Shown here piece after piece: positions 39,797 through 47,822 of a DNA stretch of 64,000 nucleotides; the first letter of the stretch is position 1; each line of letters begins with the position of its first letter. Position numbers and translations under genes: made by a program. The stretch is from NCBI RefSeq assembly GCF_000015865.1, contig NC_009012.1, positions 2,535,081-2,599,080 on the forward strand, written 5' to 3'. This DNA comes from Acetivibrio thermocellus ATCC 27405 (GTDB taxonomy: Bacteria > Bacillota > Clostridia > Acetivibrionales > Acetivibrionaceae). Under the pieces are notes generated by a model that saw only the letters and a list, made by a program, of their open reading frames with translations, ran no database searches and was not told where the DNA came from.

Positions 39797-39955
39797 CTAT
39801 TCTTTTTCAAACATATCCTTTCCAACACCACATATAGGACATACCCAGTCATCAGGTATATCTTCAAACGCCGTGCCCGGAGCTATGCCTCCGTCCGGAT
39901 CTCCCTTTTCCGGGTCATATATGTACCCGCATGCCGTGCAAACATACTTTTCCAT
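39797..39955 (-). CDS. Rubredoxin
   Basis: A 52-aa iron protein with all four ligands: C6 and C9 in [11 protein letters not shown]39 and C42 in [10 protein letters not shown]. The [20 protein letters not shown] loop is canonical. It carries single electrons in the cytoplasm, in clostridia often to peroxide- and superoxide-reducing enzymes. AGGAGG lies seven bases before ATG 39955. No redox partner gene is adjacent. Length and sequence are fully standard. Confidence 0.97.
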   Translation of the reverse strand: MEKYVCTACGYIYDPEKGDPDGGIAPGTAFEDIPDDWVCPICGVGKDMFEKE

Positions 39956-40106
39956 CTTATTACCTCCTGTGACACAATATATATGTGATTACAATATATA
40001 ATATTATTATACCATTATTATAACTTTTGAAAACACAAAACAAGTATACAAACATATCTTGTTTAATAAATACGCTTAATAAAGTTTAACTATTATACAT
40101 GTTTTA

Positions 40107-40700
40107 TTATAGCACGGACGGAAGCTTTGGATTGCGATTTAATTTCCATAAAACATATCTAATGCCCATTGATATAATATCCGCCATTTTCATCACTATG
40201 CTGAGGCGAGTGTTCTGAAGTATCAAATAATCCATAAACCCGCCAAAGTTTACAATACCGGTTATGTATATGTCTCCCACCGGCGCAAGGTCCTTGTTAA
40301 CACCGGACCCTGGTTTGATGGAACCTTCCCCCACGGTTATAAAACCCACATGGTCCATTCTTCCAAGACAGGCATCAATGGCAATGACTAGAGGTCTGTC
40401 ATAGCGTTTGGAAATTTGTTCCATAACCGTGTCAATGTTCTTTGCATGAACAGGTTCATCCAAATTACCATGGACATAAACATTCTTATAATTGATATCA
40501 TTTATTTTGTAACCCACCAACGGCCCAAGACTGTCACCTGTCGACCTGTCCGTTCCGATACACACAAATACTATTGAATTGTAATCATTATTCTTGAATG
40601 AATTGCTTATCAGCATGTACAATGCATCGGCAAATTTTTGCAAAGCCCATTCGCTGTTTGCATCAATTCGTACTTGTCTACAAACCGTTTTTGCCAGCAT
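40107..40700 (-). CDS. yyaC: Spore protease-like protein YyaC (DUF1256)
   Basis: A 197-aa protein of the YyaC family, which is confined to endospore formers and is related in fold to hydrogenase-maturation and GPR-type proteases. Motifs: [20 protein letters not shown] near residue 45, [35 protein letters not shown] and [19 protein letters not shown]. Its exact role in sporulation is not settled. It is divergent from the PAS-PP2C gene. The length is normal. Confidence 0.9.
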   Translation of the reverse strand: MLAKTVCRQVRIDANSEWALQKFADALYMLISNSFKNNDYNSIVFVCIGTDRSTGDSLGPLVGYKINDINYKNVYVHGNLDEPVHAKNIDTVMEQISKRYDRPLVIAIDACLGRMDHVGFITVGEGSIKPGSGVNKDLAPVGDIYITGIVNFGGFMDYLILQNTRLSIVMKMADIISMGIRYVLWKLNRNPKLPSVL

Positions 40701-40952
40701 ATCAAATCTCCCGGTTTTTATAGCTATTTACAACCACTATCTATATTATTTCCCAATACGGTTATTTTATTACTTTCTTCTTGATTTTAGTCTGTACACT
40801 GTATGCATTATTGAGACGTGATATTGATATTGGAGGTCCCCTTTGTTATAATGTATAGGAAATTATAGCTTTATTCATATTTTTACCTGAATTCTTCCAT
40901 TAGTATATTCGTTTTGGGAATTTTCTATCCCGGTATGAAAGGATTTGTGGTT

Positions 40953-42089
40953 ATGGATGCATTAAATAACAAGCTTTATTTTATAGACAGCACGAAACAT
41001 AAGATCTTTGTAGAACAAATTATAAACGGAATGCATGACTGGGTAAGGGTTATTGATATTAACGACAATATAATCTTTGTCAACGAATCCATGGCAAAAG
41101 CACTGGGCAAAAACGTAATCGGGGAAAAATGTTATAAAGCCATCGGAAAAAGCGAGCCCTGTGAAAACTGTACCTCAAGAAAAGCAGTTTTCGAAGGAAC
41201 AATTCAAGCCAAGGAAGAAATCATAGGGGATAGAATTTTCTCCGTCAAAAGTTCCCCCATCAGGGATGAGAACGGCCAAATTACCGCTGTTGTTGAAGTT
41301 CTCCGTGACATAACCGAAATGAAAAAAATGCAGAAAAAAATCCTTGAGCACAACCAAAAACTTCAGAGCGAGCTTAACATGGCAAGAAGACTTCAATGCA
41401 GCCTTCTTCCAAAGGAACTGCCCCAGGACAAGATTGATTTCTCATATGTTTACAGGCCCTGTGAAGCCATCGGAGGGGACTTTTTGGATATATTCAAGAT
41501 CGATGATGAGCACATTGGAATATATATCGCCGATGTATCCGGGCATGGAGTACCGGCTTCAATGCTTACAGTTTTCTTACGCTCTTCAATAAACAAAAAA
41601 ACCCTTTCGCCCGCAGAAGCTTTAAATCAGCTCTACAAAGAGTTTAACCGGGATTATTATGACCAGGAGTTGTACATCACAATATTTTATGCCATCATTG
41701 ACACTAAAAATAAAAATATCATATATTCAAATGCAGGCCACAACGCCAGTCCCGTATTATTCAACCATGAAAGCCACAGGTTCGACATTCTTAGAATACC
41801 CGGAGTTCCCATCAGTGACTGGGTTGACAATCCGGAATATACTGAAAAAAGTATTTCAATTGAAAAAGGCGACCGATTGTTTATGTATACCGACGGTATT
41901 GTGGAACTGCGAAACAACAAAGGTGAGCAGTTTGGCGAGGAAAGGCTCCTTAACATTTTGCTGGGTGAAAAAATGCCTCCTGCAATGACTCTTGACCGCA
42001 TCATAGAAGCTGCCATGGAATTTGCAAATATCAAAAATTTCAATAAAATAATAGACGATATTACAATGGCCTTGCTGGAAATCTTATAA
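40953..42089 (+). CDS. PAS-domain PP2C-type (SpoIIE/RsbU-like) serine phosphatase
   Basis: A 378-aa signalling phosphatase. ATG 40953 is chosen because AAAGGA lies nine bases before it; in-frame starts at 40935 and 40914 lack a site. Residues about 12-125 are a PAS domain with a CxxC pair (KSEPCENCTS), which could sense redox state or bind metal. A coiled coil (about 125-150) leads to the PP2C domain: GGDFLDIFKIDDEHIGIYIADVSGHG with the metal-binding Asp residues, NAGHNAS and YTDGIVELRN. Such enzymes dephosphorylate STAS proteins; the nearest is at 38786-39121. The gene's stop codon directly abuts that of the convergent gene. Confidence 0.9.
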   Translation: MDALNNKLYFIDSTKHKIFVEQIINGMHDWVRVIDINDNIIFVNESMAKALGKNVIGEKCYKAIGKSEPCENCTSRKAVFEGTIQAKEEIIGDRIFSVKSSPIRDENGQITAVVEVLRDITEMKKMQKKILEHNQKLQSELNMARRLQCSLLPKELPQDKIDFSYVYRPCEAIGGDFLDIFKIDDEHIGIYIADVSGHGVPASMLTVFLRSSINKKTLSPAEALNQLYKEFNRDYYDQELYITIFYAIIDTKNKNIIYSNAGHNASPVLFNHESHRFDILRIPGVPISDWVDNPEYTEKSISIEKGDRLFMYTDGIVELRNNKGEQFGEERLLNILLGEKMPPAMTLDRIIEAAMEFANIKNFNKIIDDITMALLEIL

Positions 42090-43232
42090 TCACGGTTTCT
42101 CGGCCAAAGCCAGTGCTTTTAGTGCCATAAGATTGTCAAAGGAATAAAATTCTCCTGTCTCACTGTTCCCAAATCCTCCGTAATATTGGGAATTTTCATC
42201 GGTCACCATAAACTCAAGCATTCTGTCCAAAAGTTTTTGAGAAAGCACTTCATCCCCCGAAAGTCCGGCAAAAATCGAGCCCAAAGCATATACTGCCGTG
42301 CTTTCCATATCGGACACAGGTTTTTGGCTGTACGGATTATACCATGCATATACTTTACCTTTTTCCATCTCATTTCGAAGCCAGTTTAGGAGTTCATCAT
42401 CGAAAATGCCGGCCTCTGCCATGGAAAGAGCGGTGTAAAGGGTATACACCAGGCATATTCCGCCCTTTTCCTGATACTCTTCATCAAAAGAATACCTGCC
42501 AAGGTTGTAGTCAAAATATTTGTAAAATAAAGGTGAAGTCTCAATCTTCCCTTTCTTAATGATATTCAAACTTCTATCATATACTTTTCTCCAGCCTTTA
42601 TTGTATTTCTGCAATTTTTTTATTACTTTCAAATTTAAATAACACAAAGGAGTGGAAGTCTTTGGAATGTTGTACTTCCAGTCAAAAAACTCATAAAGAC
42701 TTCCGTCTTTTACCTGGACATCATATATTTTTTTCTGCAGCAAAAGTGCAAAATTTTTATAATCTTTTTCCCCCCACTTTTCATATGCTTCAAGAAGCGC
42801 GCCAATAATCCTTAAATCATCTATGGAAGCATTGCAGAAAACGTCATTTCCCTCTTTCCATTTTATAAAGAAGTTCTCAGTTACAAGATTTACCTTAATA
42901 TACCGGTATTCCATGTCAAACAAATTCTTATCGTTGTTTATAAGAGCGCATTCCATAAGTATGCCTGTTGACTCCGACAAAGTGTTTGAATCTCCCATAC
43001 TCGGGTGGGTGTTCGTTGTGATTCCTCCTTCAGAATCCATCAGACGGCTCTTTATAAATTTTAAAAGGATGTGTTTTTTTTCCCCGTACTTATTTCTTTG
43101 GAAATCTCCGTCCAAAAATATGCCGGATGCGTCAGTTAAAAGTCCGTTTCCAAATCTCCGGCTGTAAATTATGCCTCCGAGCATGAGAACAAAAGAAACA
43201 ATGACAACAAGCCCCAAATAAAATCTTTTCAT
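42090..43232 (-). CDS. Membrane-anchored alpha/alpha-toroid protein, GH8-like
   Basis: A 380-aa protein with one N-terminal membrane helix (residues 5-23) and an extracytoplasmic domain rich in helices. Phrases such as SRLMDSEGGITTNT, LSESTGILMECALINNDKNL, ASIDDLRIIGALLEAYEKWG and STAVYALGSIFAGLSGDEVL recur in (alpha/alpha)6 enzymes of the GH8 clan, with ESTG and DDLR at the positions of the catalytic acid and base. Polysaccharide hydrolase activity is therefore possible but not shown. GGGGG precedes ATG 43232. Tail-to-tail with the PP2C gene with no base between the two stop codons. Confidence 0.6.
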   Translation of the reverse strand: MKRFYLGLVVIVSFVLMLGGIIYSRRFGNGLLTDASGIFLDGDFQRNKYGEKKHILLKFIKSRLMDSEGGITTNTHPSMGDSNTLSESTGILMECALINNDKNLFDMEYRYIKVNLVTENFFIKWKEGNDVFCNASIDDLRIIGALLEAYEKWGEKDYKNFALLLQKKIYDVQVKDGSLYEFFDWKYNIPKTSTPLCYLNLKVIKKLQKYNKGWRKVYDRSLNIIKKGKIETSPLFYKYFDYNLGRYSFDEEYQEKGGICLVYTLYTALSMAEAGIFDDELLNWLRNEMEKGKVYAWYNPYSQKPVSDMESTAVYALGSIFAGLSGDEVLSQKLLDRMLEFMVTDENSQYYGGFGNSETGEFYSFDNLMALKALALAEKP

Positions 43233-43324
43233 TGTCTTTCCCCCTGTAATGAATGTATGAGTTCCCCTACTCCAATATTCATCCTTTCAAACACAGGGGT
43301 ACAGTTTGTCCTTAAAAAAATCTG

Positions 43325-43356
43325 CATAAAAACAGGGAGGCCCGAAAGCCTCCCAT
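43325..43356 (-). terminator. Rho-independent terminator
   Basis: GGGAGGC (43335-43341) pairs with GCCTCCC (43348-43354); on the minus strand the hairpin is followed by TGTTTTTATG. It closes the YcdB-like gene 25 bases after its stop. Confidence 0.8.
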
Positions 43357-43377
43357 TAAAAATCCATGTCCTAAATG

Positions 43378-45573
43378 TTAAATCTGAAGGTAGTTGTAGA
43401 TTATTATCAAAGCGTCCGCTCTTTTTAGCTCATCTTTCGGCCTGAAATATTCTCCGTGGCCATTTACAATCTTAAGACCTTTTGCTATAACGACATATCC
43501 GATTAATTCAGGATTAATTTCATCCTTATCCTTGAAGGTGCAGTTGAAAATCTCACTGATATCTGCCACTTTATCATATTTTAATGCCCTTATAACAAAC
43601 TTCACGCTTTCTTCCCTTGTCAAATAAGCTTCTGGATTTTTTTCGCCCTCTTTTACAATTCCCTGTCTTATGAGGGTTTTATAAAGCTCTTCGGTCTCGT
43701 CGTCGCTGCTTAGCGAAGTTTTTCCGTAGAACGGATACTCCCCTAAAACTTGGGAAATAAGAAGCAGGAAGTCTTTTTGTTTTATTTTTTCATCAGGCTT
43801 TAATTCAGGGCCTTCCAACCCAATTCCCATTTCAGCCATCATTTCAATTTGCTTTTTGGCATAGTGGTCCGAAATATCGGTGTATTCCAGAACCTTGTCT
43901 TCTTTATACGGCGTTCCGTCACCGTATAAAATTGTTCCGGTATAGGCATCCAATATTGCGGGTTTTTTTGTATTAACAGCGTATACAAGCCTTGCTTCCG
44001 TTTTATTGTCCGGAGATGCAACTGCATCCGAAGCTACTTTCTCGATGTATACGGCATTATTTCCGTCTATAATGTACTGAAGCTCAAGGCCTATTTCCTC
44101 AAAGAAAATTTCATAGATCTTTTCGATCTCAAGAGCTTTTTCCACGGAGGGAAACTCAATATCGTACCATTCCACTTTGTAGTTTTGAATTTTACCGGTT
44201 ACAGCGTCAAATCCCACAGTGATACCGTTGCCCGGGAACGGAACTCCATTGACCTTTCTCGTGTAGTTGAATACATGATATGCAGGTTGTTCATTTTGAG
44301 AATATGATTTTTCAGCATATAATATTATTGCTCTGTCGGTTGTTTCATCATATTCAGTTTCTTTGAATTTTTCCGGCTGAATCTCCTTTAAAAACTTTTC
44401 TACAATTTTCTTTGCAGCTTCCCTGTCAAATTTCACAGTATCTTCTTTGTTGGCTTTATTGATGTTAAAGCTTACTATCTCACCGGTCTTTGCATTGATA
44501 GAAACATCTACGCTGCTATAGTCCTCTCCGGTTTTGTCTGCGTTTTTGACAAAACGAAGATCCCAATTGTAATTCGTTCTGGTGGGCCATTCTTTGTAAA
44601 GATTCGCCCAATCAACCACAAATGTATCGTCAAGCTCCAATACTTTTAATTCTCTTGCTATCTTTTCCGCCTCTTCTTGAGTAATAAGTCCTGCAGCTTC
44701 CTCCACAGCTTTTATTTCCTCCGGTGTCAGAGCCACACCCTGCGAACCCATACCGCTATCAAAAAGCGACATGCTCTTTTTTACCGCCTCATTGAAAGTT
44801 ATCACAAATTCAGCCCCTTGCATAGTTCTTTCTCCCGTAAAGGCATCAATATAATATCCCGAACCGTATATGGGAGTATATGCAGGAAATACTCTCACGC
44901 TGTCGTTTTTAATTACAGCATTGTATGTAAGTCTCAAACCAAGATTTTTGATGTACGCTTCCTGTGCTTCTTTAAGGCTTATAATTTTTTCAGCCGATGG
45001 AAAAATTACGTCCTTATTCCATGTTTTGTTGTAGCTTACGAGCTCGCCGGTCTGTTTGTCGATTGCAATCGAAATGTCATTTGATGGAATGGGAATTCCG
45101 TTGTATGTTCTTATATATCTGAAATAATATGCTCTATCATAAATCGATGTATACTGATTAGCCTGTATAAACTTTAAACTGTCCAATATTCCGGGATTGA
45201 GCTTTTCAATAATTTCCTCGGCTTTGGTTTTTGCCTCATCCCTGCTTATGCTTATTTTCGGAAACTTTGAATCGTATTGATGCATGTAATTGTAGTAATA
45301 ATAGTTCAATATATCACCTGTACTGTCCACGCTGACGGAAACAATTGAGCCCTCATCCCCTTTTGTCTGCCACTCCAGATTCCACAGTGTAACACCTCCG
45401 CTGGAACTTGCGGAATAGGAAAATTCGCTGTTTTCTTCAGGAATTACAAGCAACTGCTTTACTCTTTTGATTGCATCCTCAAGCCCTGGATCTTCCTTTG
45501 CAAAAGCGACCCCGGGTAAAGCCGTGGATACAATCATAACCAGTGCCAGAACCAGCACCAATTTCTTTCTCAT
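43378..45573 (-). CDS. YcdB/YcdC-repeat protein with C-terminal SLH-like region
   Basis: A 731-aa secreted protein. Signal peptide to about residue 25 (GVAFAKEDP). Two large homologous halves (about 30-270 and 290-560) contain PepSY-like phrases: ISRDEAKTKAEEIIEKLNPG, YYFRYIRTYNGIPIPSNDIS, AIDKQTGELVSYNKTW and, in the second half, FDREAAKKIVEKFLKEIQPE and FDAVTGKIQNYKVEW. Residues about 600-731 resemble degenerate SLH modules (YTDISDHYAKKQIEMMAEMG, YFRPKDELKRADALIIIYNY), for cell-wall attachment. Relatives are spore-former surface proteins thought to inhibit or regulate proteases, which is not demonstrated. Single-gene leftward unit. Confidence 0.78.
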   Translation of the reverse strand: MRKKLVLVLALVMIVSTALPGVAFAKEDPGLEDAIKRVKQLLVIPEENSEFSYSASSSGGVTLWNLEWQTKGDEGSIVSVSVDSTGDILNYYYYNYMHQYDSKFPKISISRDEAKTKAEEIIEKLNPGILDSLKFIQANQYTSIYDRAYYFRYIRTYNGIPIPSNDISIAIDKQTGELVSYNKTWNKDVIFPSAEKIISLKEAQEAYIKNLGLRLTYNAVIKNDSVRVFPAYTPIYGSGYYIDAFTGERTMQGAEFVITFNEAVKKSMSLFDSGMGSQGVALTPEEIKAVEEAAGLITQEEAEKIARELKVLELDDTFVVDWANLYKEWPTRTNYNWDLRFVKNADKTGEDYSSVDVSINAKTGEIVSFNINKANKEDTVKFDREAAKKIVEKFLKEIQPEKFKETEYDETTDRAIILYAEKSYSQNEQPAYHVFNYTRKVNGVPFPGNGITVGFDAVTGKIQNYKVEWYDIEFPSVEKALEIEKIYEIFFEEIGLELQYIIDGNNAVYIEKVASDAVASPDNKTEARLVYAVNTKKPAILDAYTGTILYGDGTPYKEDKVLEYTDISDHYAKKQIEMMAEMGIGLEGPELKPDEKIKQKDFLLLISQVLGEYPFYGKTSLSSDDETEELYKTLIRQGIVKEGEKNPEAYLTREESVKFVIRALKYDKVADISEIFNCTFKDKDEINPELIGYVVIAKGLKIVNGHGEYFRPKDELKRADALIIIYNYLQI

Positions 45574-45691
45574 GTTCCTTCACTCCTTGTTTTTTATTAA
45601 TTTTTTAATTCTCAAAGACAGTAATTCTATTTATTAGACAGATTATCATTCCCAAAAGTTCCTTCAATTTTAAAAAAATTTTATTTTTCAC

Positions 45692-46519
45692 CTATTTTTC
45701 TTTAACCAGTTCAAATACCACAATCTCAGGTCTTGCAAAAAACCTTACGGGAATACCCGAAGTACCTACTCCGGTGCTGACATAAACCCGGGTATATCCT
45801 GTATCCACCATGCCTGTCCTGTATTTCTGGCCGTAAATCGAAGGAATATAGGGAGCCCACAGCCCAAAAAGCGTAACCTGTCCTCCATGGGTATGGCCGC
45901 TCAGTACAATATCCACCTTGTAATTTCGAATATTTTCCGCATAATCGGGATCGTGGGACAGCAAAACAACAAAGTCATCCTCGCTTACACCCTTAAGATA
46001 CGACTCTATCGGCTTTAAATAGCGCTTAAAATAACCAACTCCACAAACCTTTATTCTGCCGCTGCCATAAGTAATCCACAGGTCCGCATTGTCAAGAAGG
46101 GTTATCCCTGCTTCCCTCATGCTTTGTCTTACCAGGTCTCCATTACGATAATAGTCGTGGTTTCCCAATACCCCGTACTTTCCAAGAGGAGCTTTAAGGC
46201 CGCTCAACTCTTCAAAACAGGGTTTTATATATTGTCCGCCTTTTTCCACATAATCTCCCCCGACAAAAATAATGTCCGGATTAAGATTATTGATTTTCTT
46301 GACCAGATTTCTGACTCTCTTTCCGGAAAAAAACGGACCATGGTGAATATCCGAAACAAAAACTATTCTCTTCCCGTCAAAAGAATTCGGTATATCCCCG
46401 TCCCTTATCTCCATGTACGTTATTTTAAGCCAATAGGGCTCTATAAACATATATGCCAGTATTAAAATACAAGCCGTCAATATCGATAAAAAAATATTCC
46501 ATTTTCTTTTCATATACAA
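45692..46519 (-). CDS. Membrane-anchored metallophosphoesterase (YkuE/YaeI-like)
   Basis: A 275-aa protein with one N-terminal membrane helix and an outward-facing calcineurin-like phosphoesterase domain. All five metal-binding blocks are visible: FVSDIHHG, VGGDYVEKGG, LGNHDYYRNG, LLSHDPDYA and LSGHTHGGQ. Members hydrolyse phosphodiester or pyrophosphate bonds, sometimes of lipid intermediates such as UDP-diacylglucosamine; the substrate here is unknown. The start may be TTG 46519 or ATG 46513; neither has a strong site. Divergent from the amidase gene, 157 bases apart. Confidence 0.9.
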   Translation of the reverse strand: MYMKRKWNIFLSILTACILILAYMFIEPYWLKITYMEIRDGDIPNSFDGKRIVFVSDIHHGPFFSGKRVRNLVKKINNLNPDIIFVGGDYVEKGGQYIKPCFEELSGLKAPLGKYGVLGNHDYYRNGDLVRQSMREAGITLLDNADLWITYGSGRIKVCGVGYFKRYLKPIESYLKGVSEDDFVVLLSHDPDYAENIRNYKVDIVLSGHTHGGQVTLFGLWAPYIPSIYGQKYRTGMVDTGYTRVYVSTGVGTSGIPVRFFARPEIVVFELVKEK

Positions 46520-46676
46520 TTACAATCCCACTAAATAAAATGATTTTTAGTTTGGCTGCTTAATTATACCATATATACATTCGAACAACAAAAATCCGCG
46601 TTTTAATTTCTTGATAATTTCTAAACTTTGTGATTAATTCATATAATTTTATGAGTAAAAAATAAGGAGAAATGCC

Positions 46677-47786
46677 ATGTATGCGTTCATAACCATAAAA
46701 AAGTCCATACTTATAGGTACCGTTTTTGCAATTACAATTTGCGCCTTCAGTATAGCCCTGTATAATGCCTCTCCGGCTCTGCCAAGCGTAGCCATAAGCG
46801 AAGAGCATATAATTATGCTCGATGAAATGTTTAAAATCAGAAGCAAAGCCTTCCTGGATAACGACTTGAAACTGATAGAAACACTCTACAACAAAAAAAC
46901 AAAGTTTGGGATATGGGCACTTGAACATGAGAAAAAAAAGATGAAATACCTCCATGACTGGGCTGACAAACAAGGCATAAAATTTACCGATATAAAACCC
47001 AAAGTTAAAATCTACCAGGTAAAGGAAAGGGGCAGCGGCTATTTAATTAACTTCATAGCCTCTACAGAGTATCATTACCACTACGAAAATCAGCCCGAAA
47101 TCACCAATTTTTTCAGAATCGGAACCTACCATTCCATGAATCTGGATAATGTTGACGGTCAATGGCTTATTTCAAAAGAATGGTATACTGATCCCTTTGC
47201 CGACTCATTAAACACCGACAATATAAAAGTGGACGAATTTAAACAGTATTTATTGAATTCTTCTCCCAGAGATTTCTCCAAGCTAAACAAAAGGCGCATA
47301 AGTGCGGTGGAATATGCCGACCGCTACTGTGGGGCCGCCGCCGATGAGCAATACGGCTATTCATACAATAAAAAATACAAAAATTACAACCCTTTAGGCG
47401 GAGACTGCGCAAACTTTGCCTCCCAAATTCTCTATGAAGGAGGCAAATTCAAGCAGACCGGAGCATGGAGGTATGAAAAAGACGGAAGCAAAGCATGGGT
47501 CAACGCCCATGCTTTCAACAGCTACATGCTCTACAGCGGCAGAGGTTCATTAATCGCAAGAGGTACCTACAATCAAGTTTTCAAAGCTTCATTCAAGCTT
47601 CTGCCGGGGGACTACATAGCCTACGAAAAGAAAGGAAAAGTAGTCCACATATCCGTTGTCACCGGCGCCGATTCAAAGGGCTATACCCTGGTCAACTGCC
47701 ACAATACAGACAGATACAGAGTCCCGTGGGATTTAGGATGGAGTGACAAAGGTATTAAATTCTGGCTGGTTCGTGTAAACTACTAA
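46677..47786 (+). CDS. Exported amidase-domain (Amidase_6) protein
   Basis: A 369-aa protein with an N-terminal membrane/signal helix (residues 8-30). Residues about 40-190 form an NTF2-like or unknown domain. The C-terminal ~160 residues are the putative amidase domain (Amidase_6, PF12671 in memory): YNPLGGDCANFASQILYEGG carries the nucleophilic Cys, KVVHISVVTGAD the His and LVNCHNTDRYRVPWDLGW the closing segment. The NlpC/P60-like fold suggests action on cell-wall peptides. AAGGAG precedes ATG 46677. Convergent with the helicase gene, 36 bases apart, without an obvious terminator. Confidence 0.85.
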   Translation: MYAFITIKKSILIGTVFAITICAFSIALYNASPALPSVAISEEHIIMLDEMFKIRSKAFLDNDLKLIETLYNKKTKFGIWALEHEKKKMKYLHDWADKQGIKFTDIKPKVKIYQVKERGSGYLINFIASTEYHYHYENQPEITNFFRIGTYHSMNLDNVDGQWLISKEWYTDPFADSLNTDNIKVDEFKQYLLNSSPRDFSKLNKRRISAVEYADRYCGAAADEQYGYSYNKKYKNYNPLGGDCANFASQILYEGGKFKQTGAWRYEKDGSKAWVNAHAFNSYMLYSGRGSLIARGTYNQVFKASFKLLPGDYIAYEKKGKVVHISVVTGADSKGYTLVNCHNTDRYRVPWDLGWSDKGIKFWLVRVNY

Positions 47787-47822
47787 ATTGCTGCAACAAT
47801 AACTACGTCCATATTACTCAAA

